Part shown: one piece after another, positions 1 to 7,583 of the stretch
Numbering within the stretch: position 1 is the stretch's first letter
Layout of the letters: each line of letters begins with the position of its first letter
Source of the DNA: DATLWN01 sp964422615
GTDB taxonomy: Bacteria > Pseudomonadota > Zetaproteobacteria > Mariprofundales > Mariprofundaceae
Assembly: GCA_964422615.1 (NCBI GenBank)
Contig: CAYRBJ010000004.1
Location: 1-64,000, forward strand
Direction of reading: 5' to 3'
Length of the DNA stretch: 64,000 bases
Notes under the pieces: generated by a model
Databases searched by the model: none
Told to the model about the DNA's origin: nothing
Seen by the model: only the letters and a program-made list of their open reading frames with translations
Program-made: the position numbers and the translations under genes

Positions 1-2
1 AT

Positions 3-257
3 GTGAAGCTGAAGATGCTTATTTCTGAACTAGAAAGCTTTATGCGCCCAGAAGAACTTGCGGCTCTCCATGAGGCCCAAGCTGCTTGGGAGAATTATCG
101 ACAAAAGCATGTCGAGTTTTGCGGCGAGCAGTATCGTGGTGGTTCTATTCGTCCCATGATTCACGGCATCGCATTTGAAAGCGTCACTATTAACCGCATC
201 GTAGAGCTTGATAGTGAGCTTCAAGAACGTAAGCGTTTACATGGGCCTTCTAGCTAG
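3..257 (+). CDS. LprI-like (DUF1311) protein, 5' end outside the window
   Basis: The reading frame is open to the left edge, so the true start is unknown; a GTG at 3 or ATG at 15 are the first in-window candidates. The visible 84 residues carry the pattern of the C-terminal half of the LprI/DUF1311 family: an AQAAWENYR helix, then GGSIRPM, then a helix with NRIVEL. Family members are secreted or periplasmic, and some bind or inhibit lysozyme; that role is family knowledge only. The usual second cysteine after the GGS stretch is absent. GC is about 45 percent by hand count, well below the sulfur genes that follow, so it may be foreign or fast-evolving. Confidence 0.6.
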   Translation: MKLKMLISELESFMRPEELAALHEAQAAWENYRQKHVEFCGEQYRGGSIRPMIHGIAFESVTINRIVELDSELQERKRLHGPSS

Positions 258-304
258 GCTCTCCAAGGTTGTTCCTTTCGTCGCGCCGGTGAACTTTCGA
301 TCAA

Positions 305-318
305 TGGGGTCAGACTCG
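305..318 (+). repeat. TGGGGTCAGACTCG motif, possible remnant of a RAYT/REP element
   Basis: The word TGGGGTCAGACTCG sits in the 154-base gap after the LprI-like gene. I remember this word recurring beside Y1-type (RAYT) transposase genes in other proteobacteria, but no transposase reading frame is present here. I see nothing else recognisable between 258 and 411. Genome-wide copy number would decide whether it is a repeat. Confidence 0.25.
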
Positions 319-411
319 GTTGATCTTGAATATCTGCTGTTGGCCATTATCGGACGCATAACTGTCGGCTCTAGCTCCAGGTCGAAAAAACTCTGACGGG
401 CGGATATCGGC

Positions 412-885
412 TCAGGCGATGCGCCACTCGGCGAGGGAGGCACGGGAGCTGCCGCCGCTGATGTCCGGGGTGATGCTCAGCTCCAGTGTGGTGACGCCAT
501 CGAGATCGACGCGGTAGTCCTCGATCTCGCGGGTCGAATCCGGTGAGCTGAAGTTGTACTGCTGGCGGGCGATGTCGTGGAAGGTCCGCCCGCCGTCCGC
601 GGACCAGCGCAACACGAATTCCTGGGTGCGCTCCCCGCCGACCTCCCGGAACGCCAGATGCACCAGCTCGATGCGCTGCGGGTCGTCGAACAGCAGGCGC
701 AGCGTCTGCCTGCCGGATTCCGCCGCCTGCCAGCCCGAGCCGATGCCGGCGACGAAGGCCGATTCGATCGGGTGCGCCTCGTCCTCGGAGGTGATCACCG
801 CCTGGGCCAGGCTCTCGATATCCAGCCAGCGGCGCTCCGCCTCCGGGGTCTTTCTGTCATCCTGCCTGATCATCCGCTTGCGCAT
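412..885 (-). CDS. Conserved hypothetical protein with discoidin-like (F5/8 type C) pattern
   Basis: This 157-residue protein starts at an ATG preceded by AGGAGAAG (minus strand), a good ribosome binding site. It has no signal peptide or membrane segment. The central part alternates short beta strands (TLRLLFDDP, RIELVHLAF, QEFVLRWS) and the end has VTTLELSITPDISGG. That arrangement resembles the jelly-roll carbohydrate-binding fold annotated on similar small proteins of Pseudomonas and relatives. The ligand is unknown. It is transcribed divergently from the sulfur operon. Calling it a cytoplasmic sugar-binding protein would be a guess from fold alone. Confidence 0.6.
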   Translation of the reverse strand: MRKRMIRQDDRKTPEAERRWLDIESLAQAVITSEDEAHPIESAFVAGIGSGWQAAESGRQTLRLLFDDPQRIELVHLAFREVGGERTQEFVLRWSADGGRTFHDIARQQYNFSSPDSTREIEDYRVDLDGVTTLELSITPDISGGSSRASLAEWRIA

Positions 886-980
886 CGGCTTCTCCTTGTC
901 TGGTTCCCGGTACCATTACCACTATACACCGATCGGCCGCCCGATACGATGCCCGCATGCACGGCATGCGATGGCGATGC

Positions 981-1009
981 TTGCCAAGGCCCGGACGCGG
1001 AGGTATAAA
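981..1009 (+). promoter_or_regulatory. Sigma70-type promoter for the sulfur operon
   Basis: TTGCCA (981-986) and TATAAA (1004-1009) are separated by exactly 17 bases. The predicted start near 1016 is about 17 bases before the SAM riboswitch aptamer, which is the usual layout of an S-box leader. Only sequence match supports it. Confidence 0.65.
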
Positions 1010-1032
1010 TCGCCCCACAATTTGTTGATCCG

Positions 1033-1148
1033 GCTTTATCAAGAGCAGTGGAGGGTTACAGGCCCTGTGAAACTGCGGCAACCGGCCAGAGCGGAGCGAT
1101 CCGATCGGCGACTGGTGCCAATGCCTGCCCCAAGGGGAGCGATGAAGC
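1033..1148 (+). promoter_or_regulatory. SAM-I (S-box) riboswitch aptamer
   Basis: The conserved S-box core is readable in order: TTATCAAGAG, TGGAGGG, GGCCCTGTGAAAC, GGCAACC, then GGTGCCAATGCCTGC and a closing GATGAAGC. The P1 helix pairs GCTTTATC (1033-1040) with GATGAAGC (1141-1148). The aptamer senses S-adenosylmethionine in known members and normally turns off methionine and cysteine supply genes. It lies between the promoter at 981 and the threonine-synthase-like gene at 1300. SAM-I elements are common in Firmicutes and less common in proteobacteria, which adds interest. Confidence 0.93.
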
Positions 1149-1187
1149 GCGGGTTGTCACGATGGCGTCCCACAGCGCCCCGGTTGC

Positions 1188-1222
1188 AACCCCCGCTTTC
1201 CCAAGCGGGGGTTTTTCTTTTT
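1188..1222 (+). terminator. Intrinsic terminator, expression platform of the SAM riboswitch
   Basis: AACCCCCGCTT (1188-1198) pairs with AAGCGGGGGTT (1203-1213) around a 4-base loop and is followed by a T-rich run to 1222. The 3' strand of aptamer helix P1 plus the bases after it (GAAGCGCGGGTTG, 1144-1156) can pair instead with CAACCCCCGCTT, the 5' half of the terminator. This gives a classic SAM-dependent choice between terminator and antiterminator. Confidence 0.9.
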
Positions 1223-1299
1223 GGCCGGGTCGAAGCCGTGTTGACGGTCTATATCACGGGCGGGGGCAGGATGGCCCCGCGGGTTGAAGGAGTGTTGAG

Positions 1300-2556
<1,257 letters not shown>

Positions 2557-2587
2557 ACAACTGTGAAGCAAAACAAAGGAGAGTGAC

Positions 2588-2869
2588 ATGACTGTGAACG
2601 TGCGAATTCCGACCCCGCTGCGCAAGCTGACCGGGGGTGCCGACGAGGTCAGCGCCGATGCCGCGACCATCGGCGAGCTGATCGACAACCTGGAGGCGGC
2701 GCATGCCGGCCTGAAGGCACGGCTGTGCGACGATGCCGGCGAGATCCGCCGCTTCGTCAACATCTACGTCAACGACGAGGATGTGCGCTTCCTGGACGGA
2801 CGCAACACGGCCCTGAAGGACGGCGACGAGGTGTCCATCGTGCCGGCCATCGCCGGGGGCCGGGATTGA
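2588..2869 (+). CDS. MoaD/ThiS/CysO-type sulfur carrier protein
   Basis: This 93-residue ubiquitin-like protein follows AAAGGAG by five bases. It starts with the beta strand VNVRIPTPLR, contains the FVNIYVNDEDVR and LKDGDEVSIVPAIAGG elements of the MoaD/CysO family, and so should carry sulfur as a C-terminal thiocarboxylate on the second glycine (G91). Two residues, Arg-Asp, follow the Gly-Gly, so a protease would be needed before activation, as for HcyS of Wolinella. No JAMM protease gene is in the window. The MoeB-type gene at 4250 is the likely activating enzyme and the sulfite reductase at 5226 the sulfide source. Confidence 0.9.
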   Translation: MTVNVRIPTPLRKLTGGADEVSADAATIGELIDNLEAAHAGLKARLCDDAGEIRRFVNIYVNDEDVRFLDGRNTALKDGDEVSIVPAIAGGRD

Positions 2870-3105
2870 AGCTGCGCATCTACCTGACGTTCTCGGCGGA
2901 GAACGTGCGCGAACCGATCATCTGGAAACTGGGGCACGAGTTCGAGGTGGTCACCAATATCCGCACGGCCGAGGTGCGCGACGACATGGGCCTGGTCGGC
3001 CTGGAGCTGGACGGCGAGCGCGAGATGGTCGAGGCGGCCGTGCACTGGCTGGAGGCGCAGGGCGTGCATGTCGAGCCGATCGAGCAGAACGTGCTGGAAG
3101 GTTGA
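2866..3105 (+). CDS. NIL-domain protein
   Basis: The gene starts at a TTG (2866-2868) that overlaps the TGA stop of the carrier gene, which suggests translational coupling; there is no ATG or GTG upstream in a sensible place. The 79 residues match the NIL domain end to end: KLRIYLTFS, REPIIWKLG, FEVVTNIR, GLVGLELDG, and a final helix with HWLEAQGVHVEPIE. NIL domains occur at the C-terminus of methionine ABC-transporter ATPases and in a NIL-ferredoxin needed for homocysteine synthesis in methanogens. A regulatory or catalytic helper role in carrier-dependent homocysteine formation fits the context but is inferred. Confidence 0.85.
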   Translation: MKLRIYLTFSAENVREPIIWKLGHEFEVVTNIRTAEVRDDMGLVGLELDGEREMVEAAVHWLEAQGVHVEPIEQNVLEG

Positions 3106-3116
3106 ATTAACACCAT

Positions 3117-3156
3117 ATCAGTGTCATTATATGTAAATAAACACTGATTGTAGTGT
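3117..3156 (+). promoter_or_regulatory. Three related half-sites in an AT-rich gap before cysK (candidate operator)
   Basis: ATCAGTGT (3117-3124) and ACACTGAT (3141-3148) form a perfect 8-base inverted repeat with a 16-base AT-rich spacer. The right arm overlaps a second inverted repeat, ACACT (3141-3145) and AGTGT (3152-3156). This 60-base gap is far more AT-rich than its surroundings. The layout suggests a dimeric regulator site or an internal promoter for cysK. No known consensus is matched with confidence. Confidence 0.4.
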
Positions 3157-3172
3157 GTAATAGGTGGTGAAT

Positions 3173-4105
<933 letters not shown>

Positions 4106-4116
4106 GGCAGGCCCAT

Positions 4117-4212
4117 ATTTGCACCCCGGCGGCGTTGTTGCGGTGCTCAAATCCTCACATATGTCTCATATGCTGCGGTTTTGCGCTCCTCTCGCCTTGC
4201 CAGGGCACAAAT
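4117..4212. repeat. About 96-bp imperfect palindrome between cysK and moeB
   Basis: The gap is built symmetrically around position 4165. Two CATATG words flank the centre (4158-4163 and 4167-4172). The outer arms ATTTGCACCCCGGCGG (4117-4132) and TTGCCAGGGCACAAAT (4197-4212) pair at about 11 of 16 positions, and the inner arms pair partly. The wording (GGCGGCGTTG, GCGGTTTTGCGCTCC, CGCCTTGCC) resembles intergenic palindromic repeats I recall from other proteobacteria. It is probably a REP/MITE-like element; no coding frame is evident. Confidence 0.5.
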
Positions 4213-4249
4213 CTGAGCCTTCCGAGTGGAATCTTGATTGGAGTTGGCC

Positions 4250-5071
4250 GTGATTGATTTTACCGAAGAGCAAATCGAGCGCTATTCGCGCCACATCATC
4301 CTGCCCGAGGTCGGGGCCGAGGGGCAGAGCAGGCTGCTGGAGTCCAGGGTGTTCATGATCGGCGCCGGCGGTCTGGGTTCGCCCGTGGCCTATTACCTGG
4401 CCGCCGCCGGCGTGGGCACCATCGGCATCGCCGATGCCGACGTCGTGGACATGTCCAACCTGCAGCGCCAGATCATCCATCATCAGGGGCGCGTCGGCAT
4501 GCCGAAGGTGGAGAGCGCGCGCGAAACGATCCGCGAGCTGAACCCGGATGTGCAGGTCAAGACCTACAACCACCGCGTCGAGGCCGACAACATCCGCGAG
4601 ATCATCCGCGAGTACGATCTGGTCATCGACGGCTGCGACAATTTTCCGACGCGCTTCCTGGTCAACGACGCCTGCTTCTTCGAGGACAAGCCGCTGGTCT
4701 CCGGTGCGATGTTCCGTTTCGAGGGCCAGGTGGCGACCTTCAAGCCGACGCGCGATGCGGAGGGGCCGTGCTACCGCTGCCTGTACCCGGAACCGCCGCC
4801 GGCGGGGCTGGTGCCGTCCTGTTCCGAGGCCGGCATCCTGGGGGCGCTGGCCGGTGCCGTCGGCACCATCCAGGCGGTGGAGGCCGTCAAGGAACTGCTG
4901 GGCATCGGCGAGTCGCTGTCCGGACGGCTGATGACCTTCGATGCGCTGCGCATGGAATGGAAGAAGCTGCGCCTGCGCAAGGATCCGGCCTGCCCGCTGT
5001 GCGGCCCGAACCCGACGGTGACCGACCTGGTGACCTACGAGCAGGCCTGCGACCTGCAGTTCGGGCACTGA
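4250..5071 (+). CDS. moeB: MoeB/ThiF/HcyF-type sulfur carrier adenylyltransferase
   Basis: I prefer the GTG at 4250, spaced correctly after TTGGAG; a TTG at 4238 would place the start before that site. The 273-residue E1-like enzyme has the nucleotide-binding GAGGLGS (38-44), DADVVDMSNLQRQ, the DGCDNF motif, a SCSE motif with the likely catalytic cysteine C191, and two zinc pairs (C174/C177 and C248/C251). It lacks the C-terminal rhodanese domain seen in some relatives. It should adenylate the C-terminal glycine of the carrier encoded at 2588 so that sulfide can form the thiocarboxylate. It might also serve MoaD or ThiS encoded elsewhere. Confidence 0.88.
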   Translation: MIDFTEEQIERYSRHIILPEVGAEGQSRLLESRVFMIGAGGLGSPVAYYLAAAGVGTIGIADADVVDMSNLQRQIIHHQGRVGMPKVESARETIRELNPDVQVKTYNHRVEADNIREIIREYDLVIDGCDNFPTRFLVNDACFFEDKPLVSGAMFRFEGQVATFKPTRDAEGPCYRCLYPEPPPAGLVPSCSEAGILGALAGAVGTIQAVEAVKELLGIGESLSGRLMTFDALRMEWKKLRLRKDPACPLCGPNPTVTDLVTYEQACDLQFGH

Positions 5072-5081
5072 TTGTTGAACC

Positions 5082-5199
5082 GTAAAATGACCTCCCTGTC
5101 ATTTTACTTCGTCGGTGCGCAAAAGCGCGGTTTTACGCACCTCGCAAAATCGGCAACTCGTTCCCGATTTTGATAGCACGTCCATGTGCGATGGGTGCT
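5082..5199. repeat. Array of four consecutive hairpins between moeB and the sulfite reductase gene
   Basis: Four stem-loops follow one another: GTAAAATGAC/GTCATTTTAC (5082-5107, 10 perfect pairs), GTGCGcAAAA/TTTTaCGCAC (5115-5140, one mismatch, loop GCGCGG), CAAAATCGG/CCGATTTTG (5145-5172, 9 pairs) and GCAC/GTGC (5176-5189). None has a T-tract, so they are not simple terminators. A similar array with a GCGCGG loop lies between cysD and cysN (11885-11986). They could set mRNA stability or polarity inside the operon, or be a dispersed structured repeat. Confidence 0.8.
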
Positions 5200-5225
5200 T
5201 TGTCCGCGAACAGGAGTTGAACTAG

Positions 5226-7583
5226 ATGGCGGAATTTGATTTTGCACGCGCAGCCGATGTCGACGAGTACGAGGCCGGCCTGCAGGCATTCCTGGCCGGG
5301 CGCATGCCGGAGGAGCGGTTCACGCCGTTCCGCCTGCAGATGGGCGTCTACGGCCAGCGGCAGGAGGGTGTGCAGATGGTGCGCATCAAGCTGCCGGGCG
5401 GCAACCTGACCCCGGACCAGCTCGACGCCATCGGCGACTGCATCGAGGCCTACACCGGGCAACTGCCGACCGACGGCACCCTGAGCGAGGCGCCGCAGAA
5501 GTTCGCCCATGTGACGACGCGCCAGGACATCCAGGCCAACTTCGTGCGCCTGGAGGATACGCTGCCGTTCCTGCGCCGGCTGCTGGATGCGGGGCTGACC
5601 ACGCGCGAGGCCTGCGGCAACACCGTGCGCAACGTGACCTCGTGCTTCCTGGCCGGCGTCTGCCCGGCCGAGCATGCCGACGTGTCCGTGCACGCGCGCC
5701 GCTTCGCCGAATATTTCCTGCGCCATCCGCTGGCCCAGCAGTTCCCGCGCAAGTTCAAGGTGACCTTCTCCGGCTGCGCCACCGATTGCTCGCTGTCCGG
5801 CATGCACGACATCGGCTTCATCGCCGCCACCCGTGACGGCCGCCCCGGCTTCCAGGTGTGGGCGGCCGGCGGCCTGTCCAGCCAGCCGGTGTCGGCGATC
5901 AAGCTCGAGGATTTCATCGAGGAGCACGAGCTGTTCGTGGTCGGCGAGGCGCTGATGCGCATGCATTTCAAGTTCTCCGACCGCAAGCGCCGGGCCCGCG
6001 CCCGCCTGAAGTACGTGATGCTGCAGCTGGGCGAAGCGGGCTTCATCGAGGAGTATCGGAAGCAGCGCGCGGCCATCGACAAGACGCACGCCGGGGACAC
6101 CGGGTTCCCGGAGGCGAACTGGCGCACGCCCACCGGCGCGTTGCCGCATTCGGCCATCGGCGTCGTCACCCAGCACGACGGCCGGCAGGCCATCCTGGTC
6201 AACCTGTTCCGTGGCGATCTGACCCCGGCGCAGTGCCATGCCGTGGCGGACGCGGCCCGGGCCGGCGGCACCGAGGCCCTGCGCGTCACCGCCGAACAGG
6301 GGGTGGTCATCGCCGACGTGGCGGCGGAGCACGTCGTGGCGGTGCTGGATGTGCTGAAGGCGGCCGGGCTGCATACCGAACATGCGCGCGGCATCGCCGA
6401 CATCGTCGCCTGTCCCGGCACCGAGACCTGCCGCCTGGGTATCACCTCGTCGCGCGGCCTGGCCGAGGCGCTGCAGCCGATGATGGCGGAGATGAAGAAG
6501 GACGGGACGCTGGCCGGCATCGCCGTCAAGGCCTCCGGATGCCAGCATTCCTGCGGCCGCCACCACATCGCCGATCTCGGCTTCCATGGCCTGGCCAAGA
6601 AGATCGCGGGCCAGGCGGTGCCGCACTACCAGCTGCACATCGGCGGCTCCGGCCGGGCCGGCGGGCATCTCGCCTTCGCCACCGAGGCGGTACCGGCCAA
6701 GAAGGCGCCGGAGGCGGGGATCGCCGTGCTGACCGCCTACAAGGCGCAGCGCCAGGGCGCGGAGAGCATGCATGACTGGGCCTCCCGGCTGGGGCAGGAG
6801 GGCATCAACGCCATCCTGGCGCCGTTCGCCGCCGACGCGGGCGAGATCGAGGGCCTGATCTACGACTGGAGCGAGAACGAGGCCTTCTCGACCAAGGGCA
6901 ACAAAAAGGGCGAGTGTGCCGGGGCGGTGCTGTCGATGACCGACGCGCTGCTGTCCGAGGCCGAGTACGAGATGCTGCTGGCCAGGGCCCATATCGATGC
7001 CATGTTCTGGGCCGATGCCGCGATGAGCCTGCGGCGCTGCGCCTTCTCGACGGCGCGGGCGTTTCTGGTGCCGTTCGGCGAGGCGCCGGAGCATGATGCT
7101 GAGGTGTTCGGCCTGCTGGTCGGGCATCTGGCGGGCGGCGGCGATGCCAAGGTGCGCGACGGGTTCAACCGCGTGCAGCAGGCGCTGATGAGCATCGATC
7201 TAGGCGATCCGGCGCCGGGCGTGACGCATCTGCGCCATGTGCTGGGTGAATGGCTGGGGCTGGCCGGGACCCGCTTCGCGCCGGTGCCGGCGGAGAACGA
7301 GGCTGCTGCCCGGCCCGAGGTTGTCGCCCAGCCGGTCGAAACGGCGGCCGGGGTACCGGTGCTGGACCTGACCGGCGTGGCCTGCCCGATGAATTTCGTC
7401 AAGACGAAGATCAGGCTGACGACGATGTCGACGGGCAGCCTGCTCGACGTCATCCTCGATCACGGGGAACCGATTACCAACGTGCCGTTGTCGCTGGAGG
7501 AACAGGGACAGAAGGTCTTGTCCAAGGACCGGATTTCGGACGGGCAATGGAGGATCCGGGTCGAAAAGACCGCCGGCATCTAG
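5226..7583 (+). CDS. Siroheme sulfite reductase with C-terminal TusA sulfurtransferase domain
   Basis: This 785-residue protein follows AGGAG. Residues about 35-560 are two nitrite/sulfite reductase halves. The cluster and siroheme ligands are C396, C402, C439 and C443 (Cx5C...Cx3C), with the GCATDC and CGNTVRN elements in the first half. Residues about 567-690 are a helical segment of unknown function. Residues 710-785 are a TusA-like domain with LDLTGVACPMNF, whose C720 should carry a persulfide. It reduces sulfite to sulfide with six electrons; the donor is not visible. The fused TusA domain suggests the sulfur is handed on, probably toward the carrier protein, rather than released. Nitrite reduction is less likely given the cys neighbours. 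Confidence 0.87.
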   Translation: MAEFDFARAADVDEYEAGLQAFLAGRMPEERFTPFRLQMGVYGQRQEGVQMVRIKLPGGNLTPDQLDAIGDCIEAYTGQLPTDGTLSEAPQKFAHVTTRQDIQANFVRLEDTLPFLRRLLDAGLTTREACGNTVRNVTSCFLAGVCPAEHADVSVHARRFAEYFLRHPLAQQFPRKFKVTFSGCATDCSLSGMHDIGFIAATRDGRPGFQVWAAGGLSSQPVSAIKLEDFIEEHELFVVGEALMRMHFKFSDRKRRARARLKYVMLQLGEAGFIEEYRKQRAAIDKTHAGDTGFPEANWRTPTGALPHSAIGVVTQHDGRQAILVNLFRGDLTPAQCHAVADAARAGGTEALRVTAEQGVVIADVAAEHVVAVLDVLKAAGLHTEHARGIADIVACPGTETCRLGITSSRGLAEALQPMMAEMKKDGTLAGIAVKASGCQHSCGRHHIADLGFHGLAKKIAGQAVPHYQLHIGGSGRAGGHLAFATEAVPAKKAPEAGIAVLTAYKAQRQGAESMHDWASRLGQEGINAILAPFAADAGEIEGLIYDWSENEAFSTKGNKKGECAGAVLSMTDALLSEAEYEMLLARAHIDAMFWADAAMSLRRCAFSTARAFLVPFGEAPEHDAEVFGLLVGHLAGGGDAKVRDGFNRVQQALMSIDLGDPAPGVTHLRHVLGEWLGLAGTRFAPVPAENEAAARPEVVAQPVETAAGVPVLDLTGVACPMNFVKTKIRLTTMSTGSLLDVILDHGEPITNVPLSLEEQGQKVLSKDRISDGQWRIRVEKTAGI

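Noticed and set aside
5133..7127. 664-residue minus-strand open frame opposite the sulfite reductase gene
   Set aside because: Same shadow composition, no ribosome binding site and no recognisable domain, while the plus strand has complete catalytic motifs.
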